DNA from: a virus
Virus record (IMG/VR): IMGVR_UViG_3300044707_000751
Location: 1 to 43,695 of that record
DNA: 43,695 nucleotides
Reading direction: 5' to 3' (one strand)
The notes under the pieces were generated by a model. That model did not search any database. It saw only the letters and a program-made list of their open reading frames with translations, and was not told where the DNA came from. Below, in pieces: positions 30,003-38,825 of the stretch. The position numbers and the translations under genes are program-made. The first letter of the stretch is position 1; each line of letters starts with the position of its first letter.

Positions 30003-30463
30003 GCAACCTCACACGCTACGAAAATCGCGCCCGAAATACCCATGATATCGATCCCGATCACGATGGCAAGATCGATGGATTTAATACAGGCGATCGCCCT
30101 GTGTATGCAGTCAATTGCAATACTCGATCTGGTATTTGGGTTTGGTTTAAATCTGGCTTTAAGCTGCTATGGTTTTATCCTTTCAGCTTCTCTCTTTTTT
30201 GTATTGTGGTTTGGTTTATATTCCGTCCATTGGTGTTTGTGACACCTGTTGCAGCGTTTAGAAATAACCCTAAAATCTTGACAGAAAAAGAAGCTGGCGG
30301 AGAGTTTAACGCTCTAATCAACAATACCGTCGTAGGAGTTCGCGGCTTTGCTGGAACTTCCTTAGAAGCGGTTCAAGAGCGCCAAATCAAAGCGAATACT
30401 GAGAATGCCGAGCGCCGCCCCGATCTAGTTACCAAGGCTAAAGTCGTATTTGTGGATAACTAA
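29999..30463 (+). CDS. Membrane protein with EF-hand-like loop
   Basis: 154 residues. The start has DIDPDHDGKIDGF, which matches a calcium-binding loop (D-x-D-x-D-G-x-x-D). A membrane segment at about 56-80 follows (SFSLFCIVVWFIFRPLVF), then a soluble domain (GGEFNALINNTVVGVRGFAG). It overlaps the ATPase by four bases and belongs to the same complex or pathway. Confidence 0.6.
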   Translation: MSNLTRYENRARNTHDIDPDHDGKIDGFNTGDRPVYAVNCNTRSGIWVWFKSGFKLLWFYPFSFSLFCIVVWFIFRPLVFVTPVAAFRNNPKILTEKEAGGEFNALINNTVVGVRGFAGTSLEAVQERQIKANTENAERRPDLVTKAKVVFVDN

Positions 30464-30468
30464 ACCTC

Positions 30469-30978
30469 ATGCGTAAATCAGCGATCGCCACTACATTAAT
30501 ATTATCCCTATCCGTTGTGGCGATCATTGCTGACTTATCGAAGCAAGGCTACATGACGTTAGCCGATACCAGTGACATTAGAAACGCACTCCCAAATATC
30601 ACGCCGCCACAATTTGCAGGGATATTAAAAGGTAACGACAAAGGCTGTCTCACAAAACCCTCGCAGACAAAGCCAGTTACCCTTAATCAGATTAGAACTT
30701 TAAGACAACTAACCGATCCTGATGCGATCGCCGCATTGCTAGGTAACTCTTACTGTCAAACCGCCACAGGCTTTAAATGGGTTACTGAATCAGGAAAAGA
30801 ATTAAACCTTAAATTTAATAAGACTTTAGATTATGACTTTAGCCAATCAGCACCACAATCGCTCACCAACAAAAAGCGCACATCCAAAGAAACAGATGGA
30901 ATCGCTGATCGAGATATGCCTACCAGAGTATCAGCACCAAGTCTTATCACGGGCGGAAAGACAACTACAAATAAATAA
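30469..30978 (+). CDS. Exported or membrane-anchored protein of the ATPase module
   Basis: 169 residues. N-terminal signal or anchor (SAIATTLILSLSVVAIIADL), then a mature part with Cys at about 60 and 97 and a disordered Ser/Thr/Lys tail. The tail coding region overlaps the next gene by 83 bases in another frame. No family recognised. Confidence 0.6.
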   Translation: MRKSAIATTLILSLSVVAIIADLSKQGYMTLADTSDIRNALPNITPPQFAGILKGNDKGCLTKPSQTKPVTLNQIRTLRQLTDPDAIAALLGNSYCQTATGFKWVTESGKELNLKFNKTLDYDFSQSAPQSLTNKKRTSKETDGIADRDMPTRVSAPSLITGGKTTTNK

Positions 30979-32017
30979 CGCTGCAAGGCTTATAGTTTCA
31001 GGTGTTTTACTTTCTTTTGTAGTTATCCAGCCATTTAACAGCTTTGCAGAATGGGGTTGGAGAGCGTTGAATTTACCAGTATTTGATAAATCATCGCTCG
31101 AAACCAACCTCAAAATAGATCCCGCAAACAAAGATTTTAATGCCCCTTTAAAAGTTGGTGAAAAGATATTGCAATGGGAAGTTACATCTGCTTTCGGATT
31201 ACGTGATAAGCCATGCGCCGAATGTTCTACCGATCATAAAGGCGTGGACTTAAATACACCTGTAGGAACGCCCCTATATGCAATCGGTAAGCCTAGTCCT
31301 AATCTTGCCTTTAGCGAAGGATACGTCGATGTAGCTTGCCCCTTAAATATCGGCAATCCACCCGAAGGGATTGCAGCTTGGGTAACTTCGCCATTATTGC
31401 CAGAATACGAAATAGCCCTATTCCACTTGGAGGCTTGCTATTCAGGTCGCCATCCTATCGGTGCAATGATCGCAAAAACTGGTAATACGGGCGCTAGTAC
31501 TGCCCCTCATTTACATTTTGGTATAAAGCAAAATGGTCAATGGATAGATCCTCCTAGAGGCTTTGTAATTAGCACTCTACAGGGTAAATGGTATGAAACT
31601 AGCACTAATAATAAACCAATCGTAGAGCGCTTACGCAACGCGATCGCAGGGCAAGAATCAAACCACAATCCAAGCGCTATTAATCCGCACAGTAATGCCC
31701 TTGGATATGGTCAAGTGATGCCTGAAAATATAAAAGAGTGGTCTACTCAGTGTTTAGGCAAGCCGATTACTGAAGATGAGTTTATCAAGTCTAAGGATAA
31801 GCAAGTCCAGATCATTGATTGCAAGCTTACAGAGTATTTAGAGGCAACTAAAAACGCTCCCGATCCTGATACTCAGATCCGCAAAGTTGCCTCTATGTGG
31901 TATTCGGGCGATCCTACTTTGTACGATAATCCTACTCCTCAAAAGTATGGGGCGGGTGACTATCCTTCGATCAGAGAATATACACAAACAGTACTAGGGA
32001 GATTTAAAAAGCAGTGA
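30896..32017 (+). CDS. Two-domain peptidoglycan hydrolase: M23 peptidase plus lytic transglycosylase
   Basis: 373 residues from ATG 30896 (chosen over 30833 because the extra residues look like shadow coding). One membrane segment lies at 32-47. The M23/LytM domain has HKGVD (H114, D118), LFHLEA and PHLHFG (H205, H207), the zinc ligands and catalytic His. A lysozyme-like transglycosylase follows: catalytic E254 in QESNHNPSAI and GYGQVMP (270-276). It would open the cell wall during DNA entry, assembly of a wall-crossing machine, or lysis. Similar two-domain enzymes accompany conjugation and injection machines. Confidence 0.85.
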   Translation: MESLIEICLPEYQHQVLSRAERQLQINNAARLIVSGVLLSFVVIQPFNSFAEWGWRALNLPVFDKSSLETNLKIDPANKDFNAPLKVGEKILQWEVTSAFGLRDKPCAECSTDHKGVDLNTPVGTPLYAIGKPSPNLAFSEGYVDVACPLNIGNPPEGIAAWVTSPLLPEYEIALFHLEACYSGRHPIGAMIAKTGNTGASTAPHLHFGIKQNGQWIDPPRGFVISTLQGKWYETSTNNKPIVERLRNAIAGQESNHNPSAINPHSNALGYGQVMPENIKEWSTQCLGKPITEDEFIKSKDKQVQIIDCKLTEYLEATKNAPDPDTQIRKVASMWYSGDPTLYDNPTPQKYGAGDYPSIREYTQTVLGRFKKQ

Positions 32018-32169
32018 TGACAGAAACCCCAATAACACCCGCACTAGCATTAAAGCTTTATCTCCGCTTACAGGAAATACCAAACCCGCAAAACATAGTA
32101 ATAACGCCAAAAACTAGCCATTATTACTACGACAAAAAGACTGACCGATACTATTTGGAGCTGCTATGA
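32017..32169 (+). CDS. Hypothetical 50-residue protein
   Basis: MTETPITPALALKLYLRLQE, then a Tyr-rich end (SHYYYDKKTDRYYLELL). Overlaps the hydrolase stop by one base and the next gene by four (ATGA). No family recognised. Confidence 0.5.
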   Translation: MTETPITPALALKLYLRLQEIPNPQNIVITPKTSHYYYDKKTDRYYLELL

Positions 32170-32378
32170 CAGATTTAATCCTAATCTCGATCGCCCTAAT
32201 CGTCTTTGCTTTCCTATTCCGATGGTACGCGCGATTTGTGGACTCGCAGATCGAATACCGCGATCGCAGATTGAGAGAGGTTAAGATCGCGTGGCTAGAT
32301 CGATGCTATGCGGTGGACAAGGAAGATCTAGACCGAATCAGATACAAACAGATTATGGATGATAAATATAGTGCATAA
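32166..32378 (+). CDS. Small membrane protein
   Basis: 70 residues with one N-terminal membrane segment (LILISIALIVFAFLFRWYAR) and a charged cytoplasmic tail (EYRDRRLREVKIAWLDRCYA). Could be a spanin- or holin-associated protein or part of the ATPase complex; unresolved. Confidence 0.6.
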   Translation: MTDLILISIALIVFAFLFRWYARFVDSQIEYRDRRLREVKIAWLDRCYAVDKEDLDRIRYKQIMDDKYSA

Positions 32379-33059
32379 ATATTTCCAAAGAAATGATGAC
32401 GCAGTACTAGCCGATAAGCTAATGCGATTTGGGCAAAAGCTTGCTGTATGGCTAACTAATAGTGACGATCTCACGACGTTCCATTTGATTCACTATTCCG
32501 ATGACGGTCTTTGTATTGATGGTGTTTTACAGGAAAATCTTAATTGGCAATCTGACTTTTTTGCATGGGCAACATATAAACAAGCCGAGTTTATATTGCC
32601 GATCCTTGATCCCGTTTTTGAGCGTGACGCTTTGCAAAACAGCCTCACTCAAGCTTTGAATGAGTGCGACAGCTATAAATCCATGTTGGATGGAGTAAAT
32701 GAGGCTTGTGCTAGGCGACAAGCCAAGCTCAAAGAACAAGAGCGGATCATGCAGGTATCATGCAGGTCATGGAGACAGAGATCGAATCATTTACTGATGC
32801 CAAAGTTCAGATTGAAGGGAGAGACGCGGCTCTGAGAGGTGGTATCAAAACAGTTAAAGAGCTAAATCAAAAGATTCAAATTCTAGAAGACAATCTCAGC
32901 CGAGCCGACAGTAATCGCCTATCAGAGCTAACAAGCATTATGCGTATGGTGCAAGTCCTAGACAAAATGCCGCAAGCCAATCTAGTAGGCGCTCTATGCC
33001 TACTCAAGCGCGTATTGTTTGACGCGATTTGTAGGCTCGATCCTAGCCAGTCTCTTTAG
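32359..33059 (+). pseudogene. Coiled-coil protein gene split by an 11-bp duplication
   Basis: The first frame (32359-32835) reads normally to KLKEQERIMQV, then becomes SCRSWRQRSNHLLMPKF, which looks out of frame. A second frame (32760-33059) begins MQVMETEIESFTDAKVQIEG and continues as a coiled coil. Removing one unit of the tandem repeat at 32746-32767 joins them as QERIMQVMETEIESF, giving one protein of about 229 residues. Two separate proteins may now be made, since the second frame has an ATG at 32760. Function unknown. Confidence 0.75.
32746..32767 (+). repeat. 11-bp tandem duplication
   Basis: ATCATGCAGGT occurs twice, side by side. Its length is not a multiple of three, and it breaks the reading frame of the coiled-coil gene. 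Confidence 0.9.
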
Positions 33060-33732
33060 CTTTTAAAGCTCTTCTCAACTCCAAAAAAGCAGATGCAAAT
33101 TCTTCTTTGACCTGAGTTGAGAAGAGCTTTTGATTTTTCTCAATCCTATCAAGGCGATCATCCAATAAGTCCAACGCCACTCGAAATTCAGCAGCGTAAA
33201 CTTCAATCACTGAAGCTGTCTCTGTGGGAATAGCCTCTATCGCTTCCTTCAAAGCTTTTAAAGCTTCGCTATTATGCGTTGTAGCTTTGATTAAATCCTC
33301 AGTTGCTTGTACCTGTGATTCGCTTGCCCTTGATAATGCTTGTGTAGAGTGAGCATTTGCTGTTGAGGATTGGATTGCATCGCCTACTAAATGCAATAAG
33401 TCTTTGATTACAAATTCTGAGGAATCTGCGCTGTGCTTTGCAATCTGGGAAACCGTATCGGCTAACCCTTGATTAATATCAATTTCGGCTTCTAATTCTT
33501 GTCCTTTGCGGTTCTCTGCCTGCAATACTTTGCTAGTTCTTACCCCTGCAAACTGCTTGGCAATCTCTCCCCAAGGCATCCATTTACCTATCAAGATGCT
33601 TACAAGCGAAATAGCCACGCCTGCACCACCTAAACCGATTACAGGCATTTCATTGCTATTATTATTGGCTCCGCTATTTGGCGTAGGTTGCGACTGTGTA
33701 GCAGGGGCTACAGCGATATAAAATCTTGACAT
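33043..33732 (-). CDS. Membrane-anchored coiled-coil protein
   Basis: 229 residues. A Gly/Ala-rich N-terminus leads to one membrane segment at about 30-48 (PVIGLGGAGVAISLVSILI), then a long helical region (AIQSSTANAHSTQALSRASE ... RIEKNQKLFSTQVKEEFA). The 3' end overlaps the convergent coiled-coil gene by 17 bases. It may be a lysis accessory protein or a tail-region membrane protein; no family recognised. Confidence 0.6.
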   Translation of the reverse strand: MSRFYIAVAPATQSQPTPNSGANNNSNEMPVIGLGGAGVAISLVSILIGKWMPWGEIAKQFAGVRTSKVLQAENRKGQELEAEIDINQGLADTVSQIAKHSADSSEFVIKDLLHLVGDAIQSSTANAHSTQALSRASESQVQATEDLIKATTHNSEALKALKEAIEAIPTETASVIEVYAAEFRVALDLLDDRLDRIEKNQKLFSTQVKEEFASAFLELRRALKAKETG

Positions 33733-33807
33733 TGCGACGTTAGGGAAAGCATCACGCTGATTATCGCATTATTAACTAAAATAGAGGCGTAATTACTGGT
33801 AATTAAT

Positions 33808-33963
33808 ATGAGCAATTCCTCAATACTTTCGATTCTCGGTATTGTTGTGGGTACTAGTGGCTATGCGGCTCAAAGCGGTTTTTATCCTCAATATACGGGC
33901 GCTGTTTTTGCAGTCTCGACCAGTATTTTTGGGATATTAACCAAAGGAGTTGATAAAAAATAG
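33808..33963 (+). CDS. Small membrane protein, holin-like
   Basis: 51 residues with two short hydrophobic stretches (ILSILGIVVGTSGYAAQSG and TGAVFAVSTSIFGILTKG) and a basic end (VDKK). Size and layout fit a small holin, although no family can be named. It stands alone between the tail operon and the coiled-coil gene and ends at a terminator. Confidence 0.55.
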   Translation: MSNSSILSILGIVVGTSGYAAQSGFYPQYTGAVFAVSTSIFGILTKGVDKK

Positions 33964-33967
33964 ACTC

Positions 33968-33998
33968 AAAAAAAAGCGGCGCTAAACGCTGCTTTTTT
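33968..33998. terminator. Bidirectional terminator
   Basis: A run of A, GCGGCG, loop CTAAA, CGCTGC, then TTTTTT. It serves the holin-like gene from the left and the tail operon from the right (its last gene stops at 34000). Confidence 0.8.
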
Positions 33999-33999
33999 G

Positions 34000-34257
34000 T
34001 TATCTTGCCTTAGTATCAACCCATCCAATAAGCCCTTTATCTGGTAGCACTACCGATACTTGCGATCCGATTGGCAGTGTTGCATTACCAATAAATCTAA
34101 AATACCTTAACGAGCCATCAGGGGCTTTAGCTGTGTATGAGGCTGTTTTGATATCGTATCCAGTCACCTCGCAGACAACAACGCTGTTATCCTGCTGCTT
34201 TTCTAGGGATAAGCGACGGGTTGCATTTTGCTCTAATTGGAGTTTGAGTGCGTTCAT
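34000..34257 (-). CDS. Hypothetical protein of the tail operon, last gene
   Basis: 85 residues from ATG 34257 (MNALKLQLEQNATRRLSLEK), chosen because a longer start overlaps the previous gene. The body (VVVCEVTGYDIKTASYTAKA ... GSQVSVVLPDKGLIGWVDTK) looks like a small beta-barrel, similar in style to phage baseplate or tail accessory domains. Confidence 0.55.
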   Translation of the reverse strand: MNALKLQLEQNATRRLSLEKQQDNSVVVCEVTGYDIKTASYTAKAPDGSLRYFRFIGNATLPIGSQVSVVLPDKGLIGWVDTKAR

Positions 34258-34261
34258 GGTT

Positions 34262-35365
34262 TTAGGTGGGGCAAGTGGAAGGGAGATTACCACAGTTGTC
34301 AATATCTGAGGCACTCTTAGGATAAACGCCTTTTAAAGAATAGGTATAAGGGATATAGTTAGGAAACCCATTATTAGCAGGTAAAGGGATACCTTGTGTG
34401 GTAGGAGTCCCCAATGGAAGATCAAAACCTACCGTTACAGTAGTTGTGTTTCCTACTGTCGAAATATTGGTAATGCCAGTAGGTTTAAAAACTTGGCTAT
34501 TAGCTCCACCTCTAGCCCCAGATATAGCAACAGCCAACAAAGGATCTGGGGCAGTTGTAGTCCCGTTCGTGGCATTAAGCAGCCCTATATAGAAAGTAGT
34601 ACCAGTACCTCCGCCAGTACGGGTCAGAATATAAATATAAGCAAAAGCACATTGACCTCCAGTAAATGGGGGAGGGATTAACGCCGCTTCACATTCAGAC
34701 TGAGAGGCATAAGATCCGTTAGGGTTTGGCGAACAAACGCCACCAGAACAAGCCCACTTTTGAAGGAAATCACAGCCGAGATCTTGTGATACAGCCGTGC
34801 CAGCCGTGCAGTATAAAAATAGCTCGATCCCGTTCTCATTAACCACGGCGCTACCGTAGCTTTGATAGCCATCTGGTACGTTAGGATCGCTAGTCCATAG
34901 GCATTGTGGTGGTGGTGGTGTACAGCCAAAAGGAGGCGGGAAACTAGGTGGTAATTTTGGCTTATTGCGTGGGTCGTTTGGATTGTTAGGATCAGGATCT
35001 TCATCACCTCCATTTCTACCCAAGGTATTATTTCTGCGATTGCCATTAGCGTCTCTATCATTCTCTACAGCCTTACGGTAAGCACTGCCAAGCAAAGCAC
35101 CGCCGTTCGTATTATCCACACGCCGCAATACATTGCCTTTGGCTAGAGGTAGCATTACGTCACCAATCTTAAGGGATTGATTATTAAGTACTACTCCATT
35201 CTCGATAATTCCATCACCTAATTGCTGAATTTTGCGATCGCCTTGATAGGTCGTATGGCGCAAAATCTTAGGATTGTCGCGCCTCTCATTACGCGCCTTA
35301 TCATCCGCTAATCGTTTAGCCTGATTAGTGTCAAGAAGTTCATTTAGGCGATCGTTAATATCCAT
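34262..35365 (-). CDS. Tail-associated protein with Pro-rich hinge
   Basis: 367 residues. Residues 1-115 are polar with Asn repeats (DRDANGNRRNNTLGRNGGDE). A Pro-rich hinge follows (about 122-158: NPNDPRNKPKLPPSFPPPFG), then a Cys-rich, Gly-rich C-terminal domain with possible disulphides (GCDFLQKWACSGGVCSPNPN). The hinge suggests a virion protein with two separately folding parts, such as a fibre connector. No family recognised. Confidence 0.6.
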   Translation of the reverse strand: MDINDRLNELLDTNQAKRLADDKARNERRDNPKILRHTTYQGDRKIQQLGDGIIENGVVLNNQSLKIGDVMLPLAKGNVLRRVDNTNGGALLGSAYRKAVENDRDANGNRRNNTLGRNGGDEDPDPNNPNDPRNKPKLPPSFPPPFGCTPPPPQCLWTSDPNVPDGYQSYGSAVVNENGIELFLYCTAGTAVSQDLGCDFLQKWACSGGVCSPNPNGSYASQSECEAALIPPPFTGGQCAFAYIYILTRTGGGTGTTFYIGLLNATNGTTTAPDPLLAVAISGARGGANSQVFKPTGITNISTVGNTTTVTVGFDLPLGTPTTQGIPLPANNGFPNYIPYTYSLKGVYPKSASDIDNCGNLPSTCPT

Positions 35366-35367
35366 GG

Positions 35368-35772
35368 TTAATCAAAAATAAAATCTAAATCACCAATCGC
35401 GATTGAGTAGCTCGTACCAGAAATAAATGAGTAAGGAGCGACAGCTTTAGCAATAAAATTCCCGCCACTTGACGCATCCCATATACCAATATGAGTTGAA
35501 GAAATGGTACTAGCAGCCGAGCCAATAGTTAAGCCTGAACTATTGCTGATTACTCTAGAATTACCGACTGCGGTGATAGCACTCCATCCTGATGACGCGA
35601 TCGCTATTCTGCCAGCGGCTCTTACTGATGTGGTTATGTCAGTGCCACCCGTTCCAGTTCGTCCGGGATCTCCAGAGTAAAAAGCAATATATAAATTTGC
35701 GGGGGGACTTGGGAAAGCAGTTCCTTTAATCCAAGATAGAATTGCGTCTCGTAAGTAGGTAGAAAAGTCCAT
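35368..35772 (-). CDS. Small tail fibre-type protein
   Basis: 134 residues: MDFSTYLRDAILSWIKGTAF, then PPANLYIAFYSGDPGRTGTG and a beta-rich end (HIGIWDASSGGNFIAKAVAP). This start (DYLRDAILDWIxGTAFP, PANVYVAL) is a known pattern of small phage tail or fibre proteins. Two bases separate it from the next gene. Confidence 0.7.
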   Translation of the reverse strand: MDFSTYLRDAILSWIKGTAFPSPPANLYIAFYSGDPGRTGTGGTDITTSVRAAGRIAIASSGWSAITAVGNSRVISNSSGLTIGSAASTISSTHIGIWDASSGGNFIAKAVAPYSFISGTSYSIAIGDLDFIFD

Positions 35773-35849
35773 TTTTTATTCCTGTATAAATTGATAAAAG
35801 CCATATCCAAGAGCAGTTATAGCGATGTGAATATTATCGCTTGTGGCGA

Positions 35850-37949
35850 TTATGTAATTGTAATCGCTATACTGCCTGTAAGCTTAAATTGTGCTTGTAT
35901 CAGCACACCCTCACGAATAAATACATTTACCCGACCCGAAAATCGCGCTGCACCTCCTACAAACGTATCTTGGTAAATGCCTATCCTTATCGATCCTGAT
36001 AGCCTTGCTGATATCTTAATCAGCGCACTAGCAGCGACTAATGGATAAATCGTTTCAGGTGGATCAGCTTCGAGCGCTGTCCCAATTACAATCAATCGCA
36101 TCCCGATCGCGCATTCAGTAAGATTGTGAGTCCATGATGCGCCATCGGTAAGGCATCGATACCGCACGCCACGCCATAGGATATCGATTCTCGATAATGG
36201 GGTAAGCGATGCAATCAGAGTATTGCTAATTGCAGTCCCAAATACAAAGCCTTGCTTGCGTCCATAGAGCAAAGCCAGATAGGTATTCCCGTATTCTGTT
36301 GCCTGTAATTGGCTCTCAAGGTATGGCACGTCAACGGGGCGCGATCGCGAATAAAAGCTTTGCCCTGCAAATGGTGTCGCTTTTAAAGTTGCTGTGATTT
36401 GCGTCTCTATTGGCTCGAAAGGTTTGCGGTAAGTCGTTGCGGGTGCTTTTGTACTGCCATCGGTGCTGTAAGTGCTAGTAGATCCGCCTGCGAGTTCCCA
36501 TGCATTCTCAATTACTTCAAATCTTTTGGAGTCAGTTCTTAAAGATATACGCGCAAAATTTAAAGTGTTGTTTTGATAAAAATTTTGTACATCGTAAAAG
36601 CCGTTGTTCCATGATTCGACTTTAGCTACTCGTTGAAATACAGTATCGTTTTCAGTCCCAACCAACCGTGAGCCAGTAGCCAATAACGTTAAATAAAATA
36701 CTTCTTCTGTTCTTTTAGAAATTAAAACATCCGTTGTTTCATCGTAACTATAAGTAGTAATTACATCCTTAGAATTTAGCCTTGTAGTCGTAAATTGCGG
36801 GGTAGGATTAATGGTTAAACCAGTCCCAAATGCGCCGCTAATAAGCCTAAAAAACTCAACAGTAGTAGCAAAAATATCTTCTTCTTCTAACTCATAAACC
36901 AACCTGTTTTTAGCGTCATATCTCTTGATTGTTGTGGTTTCGGTTTTAGGAAGCAAAAAAGCTTCTGGATTTGAATCTAGTAAATTTAAATGAGAGCTAT
37001 AAATCGTAGTTGCTTCAACAAAACTAACTACTCTTTCTTGCGCCCCATCCCATCCGTAATCGGTAACAGTAGTGCGGTTAGCAATATATTTTGTGCGGCG
37101 AATTGGTTGAACTGTATTAGTAAGAAGATTAACCAATCCGCCCCACACTATATTCCCATAGCTAATTGTTACATTGGTTTTAGGATAAGAGCTTACGTCA
37201 ATCGTGGTAGCAATGCCAGCGATTACAAGCTGATCTACAGGTGTTTCGACTCCAGAGCTATCTACTTGATCAAATAGCTGTTCGTTTTCGCCGATCCTAA
37301 AAGTGGCGATCGCGGATGCGTTAAAATCAATCGCTTTGTTAACAATTGTCCCAGATGCATTGGTGTGCAAAATATGCCCAGCCGATCGCGCCATTTGCGC
37401 CGCCACACTGACAAGACTATTGCCTTCAGTTTTTGGCTGTGGAAACGTGAACGGATAGGGAATAGAGCTAATGCTATAACTAGCGCCGCTAGCTGCTAAA
37501 TATCGCTCTATTACGGTATTTCTATCGGTGCTTACCCCAGCTACTACTGCACTCGGATCTGTGTCTGCTGTACGGTAATTTAGCAGCGCACCTTGATCGC
37601 CTACTTGGATTTTGATTCTAAAATTTGAGTCAGGCGGCGCTGGTTCTTTAAGGATATAGAGTGCACCGCCTGATAATGGATGGTTTACTAGTGTTCCTGT
37701 GTCATTCGCAATCTGGTAAACAACAGATGCACCACGCGCCCAATTTTCGGCGATCGTTGGCGACGCAAGATAAGTAAATTCTGACACCTCGTTATAATTC
37801 GCTTGCAGTTCAATCTCACCCGTGATAAATACACCCTCAGAGCCTAATTCATTTTGAGTTAATGAAATTCCAGTCCCCTTGACATTACCTGTACGGTCAA
37901 TGCCGTTAATCGTGAGAGAAAATGGTCTAGAGCTTAGATTGACGGTCAT
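35850..37949 (-). CDS. Large tail or baseplate protein
   Basis: 699 residues, the longest in the window. Starts MTVNLSSRPFSLTINGIDRT and is beta-rich throughout, with early text like a tail hub or phage tail protein (GEIELQANYNEVSEFTYLAS, GALYILKEPAPPDSNFRIKI). The end has a repeat-like ARLSGSIRIGIYQD / KLTGSIAITIT. Probably part of the tail tip or hub. The ATGA overlap couples it to the upstream tail gene. No tape measure protein is in the window. Confidence 0.65.
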   Translation of the reverse strand: MTVNLSSRPFSLTINGIDRTGNVKGTGISLTQNELGSEGVFITGEIELQANYNEVSEFTYLASPTIAENWARGASVVYQIANDTGTLVNHPLSGGALYILKEPAPPDSNFRIKIQVGDQGALLNYRTADTDPSAVVAGVSTDRNTVIERYLAASGASYSISSIPYPFTFPQPKTEGNSLVSVAAQMARSAGHILHTNASGTIVNKAIDFNASAIATFRIGENEQLFDQVDSSGVETPVDQLVIAGIATTIDVSSYPKTNVTISYGNIVWGGLVNLLTNTVQPIRRTKYIANRTTVTDYGWDGAQERVVSFVEATTIYSSHLNLLDSNPEAFLLPKTETTTIKRYDAKNRLVYELEEEDIFATTVEFFRLISGAFGTGLTINPTPQFTTTRLNSKDVITTYSYDETTDVLISKRTEEVFYLTLLATGSRLVGTENDTVFQRVAKVESWNNGFYDVQNFYQNNTLNFARISLRTDSKRFEVIENAWELAGGSTSTYSTDGSTKAPATTYRKPFEPIETQITATLKATPFAGQSFYSRSRPVDVPYLESQLQATEYGNTYLALLYGRKQGFVFGTAISNTLIASLTPLSRIDILWRGVRYRCLTDGASWTHNLTECAIGMRLIVIGTALEADPPETIYPLVAASALIKISARLSGSIRIGIYQDTFVGGAARFSGRVNVFIREGVLIQAQFKLTGSIAITIT

Positions 37950-38677
37950 ATTTTAACCCCCGTTTCCTGCAACTCAACAATCGCGGTAACGTTACCTACA
38001 CCCGTATCGACTCCAAAAGTAGGCTCTGTAGGCATATAGACTTGAAGTTTTGGATAGTAATTAACACCGCCGTTTTGTTGAGTAACAGTGCCTACGGATG
38101 ATCTGGTTTTAGTCGCTGATGTTTTGCCCTCTTCAAAGTACAGAGTAATCTCATCAGTAAGTTCCATATATGGCGATCCTGTTACTGTCTGCAATTCGCG
38201 ACGCATCTTGTCAGCAGTTGACCACATCGCTTTCAGCTTGAGATGATCAGCAATCGATACTTTGCTTTGAATATTGTACGTTTGTGGATCTTCAAAGCTA
38301 ATACCTGAAATCTGGAAAGCACCATTTACGCTAAAACTCCCATTACCTGAAAGTCGAGAGCTTTCCCGTGGCGGTCTGTCTTCGATGAACCTGCGAAATA
38401 CAACAGACATCACAACACGGATCGAGTGCGTACCACTTCCACCGCTTAAGCTTATTGCGCTTCCCCCTAGTGTTGCTGATACCGTAATCGTTGCGCCTAC
38501 ACTGACCACATAATAGCTAGTATTTAGTGCTAGTCCAGTTGGCAATGTGCCTGTGGTGGTAAAGCGCACGATATCGTCAACTGCAAAAACTTGAGTTGAT
38601 GGAGTTATGGCGCTACCTGAGAAAGTAAAGGTATAGCTACGCCCAAAATATACGAGTGTGAGATCACCGATCGCCAT
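37946..38677 (-). CDS. Tail protein with an inserted repeat-type domain
   Basis: 243 residues. The N-terminal part (MAIGDLTLVYFGRSYTFTFS) is split from the rest by an insert (about 21-88) with the pattern FTTTGTLPTGLALNTSYYVV, common in phage tail and fibre proteins. After the insert, RFIEDRPPRESSRLSGNGSF and a beta-rich end continue. It is the first gene of the - strand tail operon. Confidence 0.6.
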   Translation of the reverse strand: MAIGDLTLVYFGRSYTFTFSGSAITPSTQVFAVDDIVRFTTTGTLPTGLALNTSYYVVSVGATITVSATLGGSAISLSGGSGTHSIRVVMSVVFRRFIEDRPPRESSRLSGNGSFSVNGAFQISGISFEDPQTYNIQSKVSIADHLKLKAMWSTADKMRRELQTVTGSPYMELTDEITLYFEEGKTSATKTRSSVGTVTQQNGGVNYYPKLQVYMPTEPTFGVDTGVGNVTAIVELQETGVKI

Positions 38678-38825
38678 GAGTAAGTCAAGGGATTTTGATT
38701 AATTATCGCACATCAATCTATGGTACATTTTGATTGCGTTAAATTTCGACTGACCTAGATTCCAAGGAGAACCGAAAAGCCGATTGTTTTGATTTGTGGA
38801 TTTGTAATGATTTTTTGAGAATTAC

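Noticed and set aside
34678-35061. 127-residue - strand ORF with a His-rich run
   Set aside because: Shadow of the Pro-rich hinge in the tail gene; the His run comes from reading Pro codons (CCA/CAC) in another frame.
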